Below are positions 8,695 through 17,877 of a stretch of 64,000 nt of DNA, in pieces. The stretch covers positions 186,001 through 250,000 of the forward strand of contig NZ_PZKC01000005.1 in the NCBI RefSeq assembly GCF_003034845.1, in the 5' to 3' direction. The notes under the pieces are model-generated. The model had not been told where the DNA came from and did not search any database. It worked only from the letters and a program-made list of their open reading frames with translations. Positions within the stretch are counted from its first letter, which is position 1. Each line of letters starts with the position of its first letter. A program made the translations under genes and the position numbers. The DNA is from Pseudothauera lacus. GTDB lineage: Bacteria > Pseudomonadota > Gammaproteobacteria > Burkholderiales > Rhodocyclaceae.

Positions 8695-10629
8695 ATGTGC
8701 GGCATTGCCGGACTCTTCGACACCCGGGGGCGCCGGGACTTCCCGCGCGAACTCGTCGAGCGCATGAACGCGGTGCAGTTTCACCGCGGTCCCGACGAGG
8801 GTGGTACCCACTTCGAGCCCGGGGTCGCGCTGGCCCATCGCCGGCTCTCCATCATCGACCTGTCCACCGGCCAGCAACCGCTGTTCAACGAGGATGGCAG
8901 TGTCGCCGTGGTGTTCAACGGCGAAATCTACAACTACCAGGAGCTGGTCCCCGAGCTTGAGGCCCTTGGCCACGTCTTCCATACCCGCAGCGATACCGAG
9001 GTCATCGTCCATGCCTGGGAGGCCTGGGGGGAGGACTGCGTACGGCGCTTCCGCGGCATGTTTGCCTTCGCCCTGCACGACCGTGCGCGCCAGACCCTGT
9101 TCATGGCGCGCGACCGCCTCGGCGTCAAGCCGCTGTTCTATGCCGAGCTCGACGACGGTACGGTGACCTTCGGTTCCGAGCTGAAGGTGCTCATGCAGCA
9201 CCCGCGGCTCGACCGCAGCATCGATCCGCTGGCGGTGGAGGAGTACTTCGCCCTCGGCTACGTCGCCGAGCCGCGCTGCATCTTCCGTGGCGCCCGCAAG
9301 CTGGGGCCGGGTGAGTCCCTGTGCATCCGCCGTGGCGAGGCTGCGGCGCCGCCGCGGCAGTACTGGGACGTGCGCTTCACCCTGGATAACCCGCTGAGTG
9401 CCGACGAGGCCATGGGCGAGCTCACCGCGCGCCTGCGTGAATCGGTGCGTCTGCGCATGATTGCCGAGGTGCCGCTGGGCGCCTTCCTCTCCGGCGGGGT
9501 CGATTCCAGCGCCGTGGTGGCGACCATGGCCGGTCTCAGCGGCGAAGCGGTCAACACCTGCTCGATCGCCTTTGACGATCCACGCTTCAACGAGTCCGAA
9601 TTCGCCGCCATGGTGGCGCAGCGCTACCACACCCGGCACTTCGTCGAGACCGTGAAGTCCGACGACTTCGATCTCATCGACACCCTCGCCGCGCTGTACG
9701 ACGAACCCTATGCCGACAGCTCGGCGATTCCCACCTACCGGGTCTGCCAGCTCGCCCGCAAGCATGTCACCGTGGCATTGTCGGGCGACGGCGGTGACGA
9801 GAGCTTCGGCGGCTACCGCCGCTACCGCATGCATCTGATGGAGGAGCGCATGCGTGCCGCGCTGCCGATGGCCGTGCGCCGGCCGCTCTTCGGCATGCTC
9901 GGCCGTCTCTACCCCAAGGCCGACTGGGCGCCGCGCTTCCTGCGTGCCAAGACCACCTTTCAGGCCATGGCCCGCGACGCCACCGAGGCCTACTTCCACA
10001 GCGTTTCCATCCTGCGCGGCGAGATGCGTGGGCGCCTGTTCAGCGCGCAGTTCCGCAAGCAGCTCGGGGGCTACGATGCCGTCGAGGTGTTCCGCCGCCA
10101 TGCCGCTGCGGGCGCCACTGATGATCCGCTGGCGCTGATCCAGTACCTCGACCTGAAGACCTACCTCGTCGGCGACATCAACACCAAGGTGGACCGTGCC
10201 AGCATGGCGCATTCGCTGGAGGTGCGCGAACCGTTGATGGACCACGAACTGGTCGAATGGCTCGCCACCCTGCCATCTTCATTGAAGATCCAGGGTCAGG
10301 AAGGCAAGTACCTGTTCAAGAAGGCGATGGAGCCGATGCTCCCCGACGACGTCCTCTACCGCCCCAAGATGGGCTTCTCGGTACCGCTCGCGCGCTGGTT
10401 CCGCGGCCCGCTGAAGGCACGTGTGCGCGAGGCCGTGCTGGGCGAGACCCTGGCGGCGACAGGCATGTTCAACCGCGACTACCTGCGCCATCTCGTCGAT
10501 GCCCACCAGAGCGGGGTGCGCGACTACAGCGCTGCGCTGTGGACGGTGCTGATGTTCGAGGCTTTCCTGCGCAACGTACAGGGCAGCGGAGGTATCACTG
10601 GCGCCATTCGTCAAGCGGAGGTGGCGTAG
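8695..10629 (+). CDS. XrtA-associated amidotransferase 1, asparagine synthase family (glutamine-dependent)
   Basis: A 644-residue two-domain enzyme. The start is fixed by MCGIAGLFD, which puts the glutaminase nucleophile Cys at position 2. The N-terminal class II glutaminase domain also carries HRGPDEGG, HRRLSIIDL and FNGEIYNY. The C-terminal ATP-pyrophosphatase domain has the P-loop FLSGGVDSSAVVA and the GDGGDESFGGY motif. It matches the amidotransferase of exosortase A loci (TIGR03108), thought to amidate a polymer carboxylate rather than make free asparagine. Related genes are required for floc formation in Zoogloea (from memory). Compare the Cys-less paralogue at 35,749. Confidence 0.92.
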   Translation: MCGIAGLFDTRGRRDFPRELVERMNAVQFHRGPDEGGTHFEPGVALAHRRLSIIDLSTGQQPLFNEDGSVAVVFNGEIYNYQELVPELEALGHVFHTRSDTEVIVHAWEAWGEDCVRRFRGMFAFALHDRARQTLFMARDRLGVKPLFYAELDDGTVTFGSELKVLMQHPRLDRSIDPLAVEEYFALGYVAEPRCIFRGARKLGPGESLCIRRGEAAAPPRQYWDVRFTLDNPLSADEAMGELTARLRESVRLRMIAEVPLGAFLSGGVDSSAVVATMAGLSGEAVNTCSIAFDDPRFNESEFAAMVAQRYHTRHFVETVKSDDFDLIDTLAALYDEPYADSSAIPTYRVCQLARKHVTVALSGDGGDESFGGYRRYRMHLMEERMRAALPMAVRRPLFGMLGRLYPKADWAPRFLRAKTTFQAMARDATEAYFHSVSILRGEMRGRLFSAQFRKQLGGYDAVEVFRRHAAAGATDDPLALIQYLDLKTYLVGDINTKVDRASMAHSLEVREPLMDHELVEWLATLPSSLKIQGQEGKYLFKKAMEPMLPDDVLYRPKMGFSVPLARWFRGPLKARVREAVLGETLAATGMFNRDYLRHLVDAHQSGVRDYSAALWTVLMFEAFLRNVQGSGGITGAIRQAEVA

Positions 10630-10631
10630 TC

Positions 10632-11837
10632 ATGCGCATCCTCCACATCCTCGACCATTCCATTCCCCTGCACAGCGGCTACACCTTCCGTACCGCAGCC
10701 ATCCTGCGGGAGCAGGGAGCGCGGGGCTGGGAGACCTTTCACCTCACTTCCCCCAAGCAGGGCAGCACCGCCGCCAGTGTCGAGGATGTCGATGGCCTGC
10801 GCTTTCATCGCACGCCGGTACCGCCGCCCGGCCCCGCGGGGATCAACGAATGGCGGCAGATACGCGCCACCGAGCGCCGTCTCGAGGAACTCGCCCGGAC
10901 GCTAGGCCCCGACGTGCTGCACGCCCACTCGCCGGTGCTCAACGCCATTCCCGCGATCCGCGTCGGCCGGCGCCTGGGTATCCCGGTGGTGTATGAGATC
11001 CGCGCCTTCTGGGAGGACGCCGCCGTCGATCACGGCACCACCCGCGAGGGCAGCCTGCGCTACCGCGCCACCCGGGCGCTGGAGACCTGGGCCCTGAAGC
11101 GGGTGGACCACGCCTTCACCATCTGCGAAGGGCTGCGCGCCGACATCGTTGCGCGCGGCATTCCCGCCGCCAGGGTGACGGTGATCCCCAACGCGGTGGA
11201 CGTCGCCGGCTTCCAGCTCTCCGGCGAAGCCGACCCCTTGCTGCGCCGCCAGCTCGGCCTGGAAGGCTGCACCACGATCGGTTTCGTCGGCTCGTTCTAC
11301 GCCTACGAAGGCCTCGATCTGCTGCTTGAAGCCTTTCCCGCGCTGCTGCGCCGGCGCCCCGGGCTGCGCCTGCTGCTGGTCGGCGGCGGTCCCCAGGAGG
11401 CCAGTCTGAAAGCCCAGGCCGAGCGCCTGGGGGTGGCCGGCGAGGTCATCTTCACCGGCCGCGTGCCGCATGCCGAGGTCAGCCGCTATTACGACCAGAT
11501 CGACCTGCTCGCCTATCCGCGTCACTCGATGCGCCTCACCGAGCTCGTCACTCCCCTCAAGCCGCTCGAGGCGATGGCGCAGGGGCGCCTGTTCGTGGCT
11601 TCCGACGTTGGCGGTCACAAGGAACTGATCCGTGACGGCGAGACCGGCAGGCTGTTTGCGGCCGGCAGCGCCGTGGCGCTCGCGGCGGCGATCGATGGCA
11701 TGCTCGACGACCGTGCGCAGTGGCCGGCAATGCGTACCGCGGGGCGCCGCTTCGTCGAGGAGGTGCGCAACTGGCGCAACAGCGTGGCCAGCTATGCGCC
11801 GGTGTACAACCGGCTTGCACGGCCAGTGGCGGCATGA
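10632..11837 (+). CDS. XrtA/PEP-CTERM system glycosyltransferase, exosortase A-associated (TIGR04063-like)
   Basis: A 401-residue GT4 enzyme starting MRILHILDHSIPLHSGYTFR, a beginning typical of the glycosyltransferase that follows the XrtA amidotransferase (TIGR04063). The donor half shows VIPNAVDVAGF, GFVGSFYAYEGL, LLLVGGGPQE and TPLKPLEAMAQGR with the catalytic-region Glu. The start lies 2 bp after the amidotransferase stop. The upstream in-frame extension to 10,257 overlaps that gene and is rejected. Confidence 0.9.
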   Translation: MRILHILDHSIPLHSGYTFRTAAILREQGARGWETFHLTSPKQGSTAASVEDVDGLRFHRTPVPPPGPAGINEWRQIRATERRLEELARTLGPDVLHAHSPVLNAIPAIRVGRRLGIPVVYEIRAFWEDAAVDHGTTREGSLRYRATRALETWALKRVDHAFTICEGLRADIVARGIPAARVTVIPNAVDVAGFQLSGEADPLLRRQLGLEGCTTIGFVGSFYAYEGLDLLLEAFPALLRRRPGLRLLLVGGGPQEASLKAQAERLGVAGEVIFTGRVPHAEVSRYYDQIDLLAYPRHSMRLTELVTPLKPLEAMAQGRLFVASDVGGHKELIRDGETGRLFAAGSAVALAAAIDGMLDDRAQWPAMRTAGRRFVEEVRNWRNSVASYAPVYNRLARPVAA

Positions 11838-12883
11838 CTGACGCAGTCGTGAAGGCGCCTGCAGTCGCGTCCGGGGTGGACGCCCGGGCGCGCCCCTATC
11901 TTGGGTATCTGCACAACTTCCGGGGTTTTGCGATAACGCTGATCATCGCCACCCACTGCGTCAGCATTTTTGACTGGTCGGCTTCGCCACTGCTCGAGAC
12001 AGTGCTGAAGCGCCTGGTGGCCAACGGCACGATACTCTTTCTGTTCATCGCCGGTTTCTTGTTTCAGCACTTGTCTGCAAAGTACGAGTTTCGTGACTAC
12101 CTGTGGAAGAAAACCCGTTTCGTGGTATTCCCGTACTTGTTTACCTCGCTCCCCGCGATCGTGCTGTTTACTGCGGTGATGGTCCGACCAGAAGTGCCGC
12201 AGGGGCTCTACGATGCCCCGGTGTGGCAGCAGGTCGGGATCTTTCTGCTGACCGGCAGCCATCTGGCACCGTTCTGGTTCATCCCCACCGTGGTGCTCTT
12301 CTACTTGGCGTCTCCGCTGCTTCACTGGCTGGATCGCAAGCCCTGGTTCTATGCCCTGCTGCCGGCAGCTCTGCTGATTCCAGTGTTTGTGCCGCGAGGG
12401 AGCTTCGACCCGCTGCAGTCCTTCATTCATTTCTTTCCTGTGTGGATGCTGGGCATGGCCTGCAGTCACTACCGGGCCACGGCAACGAACTGGCTTGAGA
12501 AGGGATTCTGGCCGCTGGGCCTGGCCTTTATGGTGTTTCTGATGCTCGAAATGACATATGCCCAGGGTACGCACAGCTGGTACAGCACTGTTGGCAAGAT
12601 CGTCCTCACCCTGTATCTGTTCGAGCTGTTCAGGCGATGGGGAAGCGGCTCCCGGCGATTTTTTGAGCTTGCCGGGACACTCAGTTTTGGCTTGTTTTTC
12701 GTACACTCCTACGTGATCTCAGTATCGAAGCTCGCTGTCGATCGCTTCGCCGGAGGCCCTCCCGCCGGGTCCCTTGTGGGCTATCTGCTGTCACTGGTCC
12801 TCGCTGTGCTGGTGAGTGTCGCTGTGGTCAGGATGGGCAAGTGGATGCTGGGCAGATACAGTCGTATGGCACTTGGAGTTTGA
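11834..12883 (+). CDS. Acyltransferase 3 family membrane protein
   Basis: A 349-residue integral-membrane O-acyltransferase of the Acyl_transf_3 (OafA/WecH) family. The conserved N-terminal histidine sits in ATHCVSIFDW, after LGYLHNFRGFAI. About ten hydrophobic helices follow, and HLAPFWFIP carries the second conserved histidine region. It would transfer acetyl or another short acyl group onto a sugar hydroxyl across the inner membrane. Base composition is visibly lower in GC than the genes on both sides, with freer codon use, which suggests replacement or acquisition by transfer. The ATG overlaps the preceding TGA. Confidence 0.88.
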   Translation: MTDAVVKAPAVASGVDARARPYLGYLHNFRGFAITLIIATHCVSIFDWSASPLLETVLKRLVANGTILFLFIAGFLFQHLSAKYEFRDYLWKKTRFVVFPYLFTSLPAIVLFTAVMVRPEVPQGLYDAPVWQQVGIFLLTGSHLAPFWFIPTVVLFYLASPLLHWLDRKPWFYALLPAALLIPVFVPRGSFDPLQSFIHFFPVWMLGMACSHYRATATNWLEKGFWPLGLAFMVFLMLEMTYAQGTHSWYSTVGKIVLTLYLFELFRRWGSGSRRFFELAGTLSFGLFFVHSYVISVSKLAVDRFAGGPPAGSLVGYLLSLVLAVLVSVAVVRMGKWMLGRYSRMALGV

Positions 12884-12917
12884 AGCATGGTGCGTCGCTC
12901 TGATTGCGGGTGTTTTG

Positions 12918-12933
12918 TGGCAGTGCCTTCGCT
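12918..12933 (+). promoter_or_regulatory. Possible sigma-54 (-24/-12) promoter before the GT4 gene
   Basis: In the 67-base gap after the acyltransferase gene, TGGCAGTGCCTTCGCT matches the sigma-54 pattern TGGCACGNNNNTTGCW at both essential dinucleotides, GG (-24) and GC (-12), with correct spacing. Two of the three mismatches are in the less critical CG of the -24 block. Transcription would begin near 12,944, leaving only about 6 bases before the ATG at 12,951; this weakens the call unless a later start is used. XrtA clusters are known to be controlled by the sigma-54 activator PrsR, so the site is plausible. Confidence 0.28.
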
Positions 12934-12950
12934 TGTGGTGATTTGCGCGC

Positions 12951-14216
12951 ATGCTTGATGAAAAAGTGACAGCGGGCTCTCCTGCGGTAGTGGTTCTGAG
13001 CAGCCTGTTCCCCAGCAAGGTCCAGCCCGGCGCGGGACCTTTCGTGCGCGAGCGCATGTTCCGTGTCGGTCGCCGTCTGCCGTTGTGCGTGGTCGCTCCC
13101 GTGCCGTGGTTTCCGCTCCAGAGCCTGCTGCGGCGCTGGCGGCCGCACTTCCGCCCTGGGGCGCCAGTGCATGAGGTTCAGCAGGGCTTCGAGGTCTGGT
13201 ATCCACGCTTTCTCTGCGTTCCGGGCGTGCTCAAGCGTGTCGACGGTCTGGCCATGGCGCTCGGCGCCTATCCGCGCATGCGCCGCCTCAGACGCGCCGG
13301 GCGTCTGGATCTGATCGACGCCCATTTCGGCTATCCGGACGGCTATGCGGCGGTGTTGCTGGGGCGCTGGCTGGGCGTGCCGGTGACCATCACCCTGCGG
13401 GGCACGGAGAGCCGCCACGCGGCCGACCCGGTGCTGCGTCCGCTGCTGCTGAAGGCGCTGCTCGGTGCCGAACGGGTCTTTGCGGTGGCCGATGCGCTCA
13501 AGCAGGTGGCGGTGTCGATCGGCGTGCCGGCGGAGCGCATCACCGTGGTCGGCAATGGCGTCGATACCGAGCGCTTTGCGCCGGTCGACCGCGCCCGGGC
13601 GCGTGAGGTGCTGGGGCTGGCGGAAAATGCGCCAGTGCTGGTTTCGGTAGGCGGGCTGGTCGAGCGCAAGGGCTTTCACCGCGTCATCGAACTGCTGCCA
13701 CGACTGCGCGAACGCTGGCCGGGGCTGACCTACCTGATCGTCGGCGGTGCCAGCGCCGAAGGCAACAACCGGCCGCAACTGGAGCAGCAGGTGGCTGCAC
13801 TGGGGCTGCAGGATACCGTCCGTTTTCTCGGCAGCATGCCGCCCGATGAACTCAGGCAACCACTTTCCGCCGCCGACGTGTTCGTCCTCGCGACGCGCAA
13901 CGAGGGCTGGGCAAACGTCTTCCTGGAGGCCATGGCCTGCGGCCTGCCGGTGGTCACCACCGACGTCGGCGGCAACCGTGAAGTGGTCGACCGCGATGAA
14001 CTTGGCATCGTTGTACCCTTCGGGGATGCTGCGGCGCTGGAGGCAGCGCTCGACGCGGCCCTGGCGAAGTCCTGGGATCGCGCACGGATTCGTCGCCATG
14101 CCGAGGACAACGCCTGGGATGGCCGTGTCGACCGTCTGTGCGCGGCCTTCGCCGAGCTGGCCGGGCGGCACGACGCTGCCGGGGCAGCAGCGGGCACATT
14201 GACTGGCAAGGTTTGA
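12951..14216 (+). CDS. Glycosyltransferase family 4
   Basis: A 421-residue GT4 enzyme. The N-terminal acceptor domain contains SSLFPSKVQPGAGPFVRER and LIDAHFGYPDGYAA. The donor domain has VVGNGVDTERF, SVGGLVERKGFHRVIELLP, the insertion ASAEGNNRP, and RNEGWANVFLEAMACGLPV with the catalytic-region Glu pair. Together these point to the WcaL/EpsD-like retaining group. It probably adds a sugar to the XrtA-linked polysaccharide repeat. The downstream CapK-like gene starts 5 bp after this stop. Confidence 0.88.
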   Translation: MLDEKVTAGSPAVVVLSSLFPSKVQPGAGPFVRERMFRVGRRLPLCVVAPVPWFPLQSLLRRWRPHFRPGAPVHEVQQGFEVWYPRFLCVPGVLKRVDGLAMALGAYPRMRRLRRAGRLDLIDAHFGYPDGYAAVLLGRWLGVPVTITLRGTESRHAADPVLRPLLLKALLGAERVFAVADALKQVAVSIGVPAERITVVGNGVDTERFAPVDRARAREVLGLAENAPVLVSVGGLVERKGFHRVIELLPRLRERWPGLTYLIVGGASAEGNNRPQLEQQVAALGLQDTVRFLGSMPPDELRQPLSAADVFVLATRNEGWANVFLEAMACGLPVVTTDVGGNREVVDRDELGIVVPFGDAAALEAALDAALAKSWDRARIRRHAEDNAWDGRVDRLCAAFAELAGRHDAAGAAAGTLTGKV

Positions 14217-14221
14217 TCGAC

Positions 14222-15580
14222 GTGAGCGAGCTCTACACCCGTTTCGTTTCCGCAGCGCTGTTCCCACTGCAGGAGCGCCTCAAGCGCCACGATACCGTGC
14301 GCGTGCGCCGTGCCATGGAGGCCTCGCAATGGTGGCCGCGTGAGCGCATCGCGGCATTGCAGCTGCAGCGGCTGCAAACCTTGCTGCAGGATGCGGCGCT
14401 GCATGTGCCCTACTACCGCGAGCTCTTCGCCCGCGCCGCCTTCGACCCCGCTGCCGTGCGCAGCACGGCGGACCTGCAGGCCCTGCCTTTTCTCACCAAG
14501 GCCGACATCCGTGCCCACAGCGATGCCTTGCGCGCCGACGATGCAGTGGGGCTGGCACGTTTCAATACCGGCGGCTCCAGTGGCGAGCCGCTGATCTTCT
14601 TCATCGGCAGCGAGCGCGTCACCCATGACGTTGCCGCCAAGTGGCGGGCGACGCGGTGGTGGGACGTGGATATAGGCGACCGCGAGATCGTCGTCTGGGG
14701 CTCGCCGATCGAGCTCGGCACCCAGGACCGCGTTCGCCTGCTGCGCGACGCGCTGATGCGCACCGAACTGCTGCCGGCCTTCGAAATGTCCGACGCCAGG
14801 GTCGACGGCTTCATCGCCCGCATCCGCGCGCGCCGCCCGCGGATGCTCTTCGGCTATCCGTCGGCGATCAGCCATATCGCGCTGCGCGCCGAGGCGCGCG
14901 GCGTGCGCCTCGACGACCTCGGCGTCCGGGTGGTGTTCTGCACCTCGGAGCGTCTTTACGACCACCAGCGCGAGCTCATCTCCAGGCTCTTCGGCTGCCC
15001 GGTGGCGAATGGCTACGGCGGCCGCGACGCCGGCTTCATCGCCCATCAGTGCCCGCACGGCAGCATGCACATCACTGCCGAGGACATCGTCGTCGAGATT
15101 ATCGACGGCGAGGGCAGGGTGCTGCCGCCCGGCGAGGCCGGCGAGATCGTCGTCACCCATCTCGCCACCCGAGATTACCCCTTCATCCGCTACCGCACCG
15201 GCGACATCGGCACGCTGTCGGAGGAGACCTGCACCTGCGGGCGCGGTCTGCCCGTCCTCAAGGACATCCAGGGGCGCAGTACCGATTTCGTCGTCGCTGC
15301 CGATGGCACGGTGCTGCACGGCCTGGCGCTGATCTACATCCTCCGTGACCTGCCCCAGGTACGTGCCTTCAAGATCGTCCAGGAAAGCCGCAGCCTCACC
15401 CGCGTGCTGGCGGTACCCGAAGCCGGCACCGCGACCGCGGCGCTGACGGCCCTGATTGTCGACGGCTTCCGCCGCCGCCTCGGTGCCACCGTGGAGGTCG
15501 AGGTGGATTGGGTCGATGCCATTCCCGCCGAGAAGTCGGGCAAGTTCCGCTACGTGGTCAGCCACGTCGCGGTGCGCTGA
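14222..15580 (+). CDS. CapK/PaaK-like adenylate-forming enzyme (phenylacetate-CoA ligase family)
   Basis: A 452-residue member of the PaaK/CapK branch of the ANL superfamily. The ATP-binding loop is NTGGSSGEPL at about residue 115. Other landmarks are NGYGGRDAGF (adenine-binding A5-like motif), YRTGDIG and a cysteine pair CTCGRG just after it. The C-terminal half is short, as usual for CapK. In capsule and exopolysaccharide loci such proteins are commonly found but rarely characterised; activation of a carboxylate for transfer to the polymer is likely. The start is GTG with AAGG about 10 bases upstream; an in-frame extension to 14,138 lies inside the GT4 gene. Confidence 0.85.
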   Translation: MSELYTRFVSAALFPLQERLKRHDTVRVRRAMEASQWWPRERIAALQLQRLQTLLQDAALHVPYYRELFARAAFDPAAVRSTADLQALPFLTKADIRAHSDALRADDAVGLARFNTGGSSGEPLIFFIGSERVTHDVAAKWRATRWWDVDIGDREIVVWGSPIELGTQDRVRLLRDALMRTELLPAFEMSDARVDGFIARIRARRPRMLFGYPSAISHIALRAEARGVRLDDLGVRVVFCTSERLYDHQRELISRLFGCPVANGYGGRDAGFIAHQCPHGSMHITAEDIVVEIIDGEGRVLPPGEAGEIVVTHLATRDYPFIRYRTGDIGTLSEETCTCGRGLPVLKDIQGRSTDFVVAADGTVLHGLALIYILRDLPQVRAFKIVQESRSLTRVLAVPEAGTATAALTALIVDGFRRRLGATVEVEVDWVDAIPAEKSGKFRYVVSHVAVR

Positions 15581-15592
15581 GGGCGAGCTCGC

Positions 15593-16909
15593 ATGCGTGA
15601 TCTGCTGATCGTCTCGATTGTCGCCGTGATGGCGGTAATGGCCCTGCGGCGACCCTGGATCGGCGTCATGCTGTGGACCTGGCTGAGCATCATGAATCCC
15701 CACCGTTATGCCTGGGGTTTCGCCTACTCGGCCCCGCTCGCGGCGACCGCCGCGTTGGCTACTCTGGCGGGGCTGATGATGACGCGGGAGCGCCAGCACC
15801 CTTTCAAGGGCGCTCCGGTGACCTGGTTCTTCCTGCTCTCGCTGTGGATCACCCTGTCCTGGCTGTTCGGCTATGACCCCAGCGGGGATTACGCGCAGTG
15901 GAACAAGGTGATGAAGATCTACTTCATGACCTTCGTCGCCCTGATGCTGCTAGACAACAGGCATCACATCATGGCCTTTGCCTGGGTCAGCGCGTTCTCG
16001 CTGGCCTTGCTGGGCGCCAAGGGCGGCCTGTTCACCATTGCCCACGGGGGCAACTACCGCGTTTGGGGGCCAATGGGGACCTTCATCGGCGACAACAATC
16101 ACTTTGCCCTCGCGCTGATCATGACCGTGCCGCTGCTGCATTTCCTGCAGTTGCAACTCACGCGCCCGTGGATGCGCCACGGCATGAGCGTGATCATGCT
16201 GCTGTGCGTGGCCTCCGCGCTGGGCAGCCACTCGCGTGGAGCGCTGCTCGCGGTCAGCGCCATGGGTGCCGTGCTGTGGTGGCGCAGTCGGCGCAAGGGG
16301 GTCATGACCTTGGCCCTGCTGGTGGTGATCCTGATGCTGCTGCCGATGATGCCCGAAGAGTGGTGGGAGCGCATGGGGACCATCAAGAGCTACGAGGAAG
16401 ACGCCTCGGCGATGGGACGCATCAACGGCTGGCTGGTCGCCATCGAGGTGGCCAAGCACCACTTCTTCGGTGGCGGCATGTCCTACCAGCACGATGTCTT
16501 CTTCCTGATGTGGGGGGTGCACAATACCGACGTCATTGCCGCGCACAGCATCTACTTCCAGATCCTCGGCAACCACGGTTTCGTCGGCCTCGCGCTGTAC
16601 CTCGGCTTCTGGTTCGTGACCTACGCCTGGGCGGGCTGGCTGCGGCGTAACGCGCGTGACATCCCGCAGGCGCGCTGGGCTGCCGACCTCGGCGGCATGG
16701 TGCAGGTCTCTCTGGTGGGCTTTGCTGTCGGTGGCGCGTTCCTGTCCATGCCCTACTTCGATCTGCCATACAACCTGATGGTGATGGTCGTCCTTGCCCG
16801 GCGCTGGGTCGAGACGCGCGGCTGGGAGCGTGATCCCCCGGGCTCCCTGCTGGAATATGCAGGTCTTGGCCGTTTCCTGCGCCGCTCGCCGGCCCGTGCA
16901 GGAGCCTGA
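15593..16909 (+). CDS. Putative O-glycosylation ligase / polymerase, XrtA-associated (Wzy/WaaL fold)
   Basis: A 438-residue polytopic membrane protein with about eleven hydrophobic segments and a large periplasmic loop. The sequence around GPMGTFIGDNNHFALAL, the Arg-containing GSHSRGALLA and AAHSIYFQILGNHGFVGLA match the O-antigen ligase family, and the position matches the exosortase A-linked ligase TIGR03097. It could polymerise the repeat units or ligate the glycan to a lipid or protein acceptor. No other Wzy candidate is seen in the window, so polymerase is a reasonable guess. Confidence 0.88.
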   Translation: MRDLLIVSIVAVMAVMALRRPWIGVMLWTWLSIMNPHRYAWGFAYSAPLAATAALATLAGLMMTRERQHPFKGAPVTWFFLLSLWITLSWLFGYDPSGDYAQWNKVMKIYFMTFVALMLLDNRHHIMAFAWVSAFSLALLGAKGGLFTIAHGGNYRVWGPMGTFIGDNNHFALALIMTVPLLHFLQLQLTRPWMRHGMSVIMLLCVASALGSHSRGALLAVSAMGAVLWWRSRRKGVMTLALLVVILMLLPMMPEEWWERMGTIKSYEEDASAMGRINGWLVAIEVAKHHFFGGGMSYQHDVFFLMWGVHNTDVIAAHSIYFQILGNHGFVGLALYLGFWFVTYAWAGWLRRNARDIPQARWAADLGGMVQVSLVGFAVGGAFLSMPYFDLPYNLMVMVVLARRWVETRGWERDPPGSLLEYAGLGRFLRRSPARAGA

Positions 16910-16911
16910 AG

Positions 16912-17877
16912 ATGCTTGCCAGGACAGCCTTCAGTCTGTTGTCGCCGGGCGGACGCGGTGCCCGTCTGTCGATCCTGATCTTCCATCGCGTGCTCGCGCA
17001 GCGTGATCCGCTTTTCCCCGCCGAGCCCGATGCACGCCGCTTCGATGAGCTCATGGGCTGGGTCGCCCGGTGGTTCAATGTCCTCCCCCTCGACGAGGCC
17101 GTGGCCAGGCTGCGCAGTGGGGAGCTGCCGCCGCGCGCGGCGGTGATCACCTTTGACGACGGTTATGCCGACAACTGCACCGTGGCCATGCCCATTCTTC
17201 AGCGCCATGGGCTGTCGGCGACCTTCTTCATCGCCGCCGGGTTTCTCGACGGGGGGCGGATGTGGAACGACACGCTCATCGAGGCCGTGCGCAATGCCCG
17301 GGTCGAGTGGCTGGAGACCGGGCTGCAGGGTATTGGCGGATTGCGGCTCTGCGGCATCGGCGAGCAGCGTGCAGCGATCGACAGGCTGATCAAGGCGGTC
17401 AAGCACCTCCCGCCTGCAGCCAGGTCGGACGCCGTGGCGCGCATCGCCGAGGCCAGTGCGGCCGATCTCCCCGACGACCTCATGCTCAGCACTTCACAGT
17501 TGCGGGCGCTCAGGGCAGGGGGCATGCTCATCGGCGGCCATACGCTGACCCACCCCATCCTCGCGGCCAGTACCGACACCGAGGCCGAACGCGAGATCGG
17601 CGACGGCAAGGCGCGCCTCGAGGCGCTGCTCGGCGAGCCGGTCAGACTCTTCGCTTACCCCAATGGGAAGCCCGGGGCGGACTATGAGCGCCGTCACGTA
17701 GACATGGTGCGGGCCCTTGGTTTCGACGCCGCGGTGTCAACCTGCTGGGGTGTCAATGATGGCGCTACCGACATCTTCCAGTTGCGCCGCTTCACTCCCT
17801 GGGACCGTCAGCGCTGGCGTTTTGCCTTGCGCCTGCTGGACAACCTGCGGCGCACGCCGGGAGCGCTGTGCAGATGA
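16912..17877 (+). CDS. Polysaccharide deacetylase family protein
   Basis: A 321-residue NodB-fold protein with the N-terminal LIFHRVLAQRDPLFP, the catalytic Asp pair in VITFDDGYADNC, GLSATFFIAAGFL, the metal-site IGGHTLTHPIL (His-x3-His) and LFAYPNGKPG. It is of the XrtA-cluster type that resembles PgaB/IcaB deacetylases; no clear signal peptide is seen. A GGAG ribosome-binding site lies 7 bases before the ATG. It probably N-deacetylates hexosamine in the polymer or its precursor, giving free amines that acyltransferases in the cluster could use. Confidence 0.9.
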   Translation: MLARTAFSLLSPGGRGARLSILIFHRVLAQRDPLFPAEPDARRFDELMGWVARWFNVLPLDEAVARLRSGELPPRAAVITFDDGYADNCTVAMPILQRHGLSATFFIAAGFLDGGRMWNDTLIEAVRNARVEWLETGLQGIGGLRLCGIGEQRAAIDRLIKAVKHLPPAARSDAVARIAEASAADLPDDLMLSTSQLRALRAGGMLIGGHTLTHPILAASTDTEAEREIGDGKARLEALLGEPVRLFAYPNGKPGADYERRHVDMVRALGFDAAVSTCWGVNDGATDIFQLRRFTPWDRQRWRFALRLLDNLRRTPGALCR

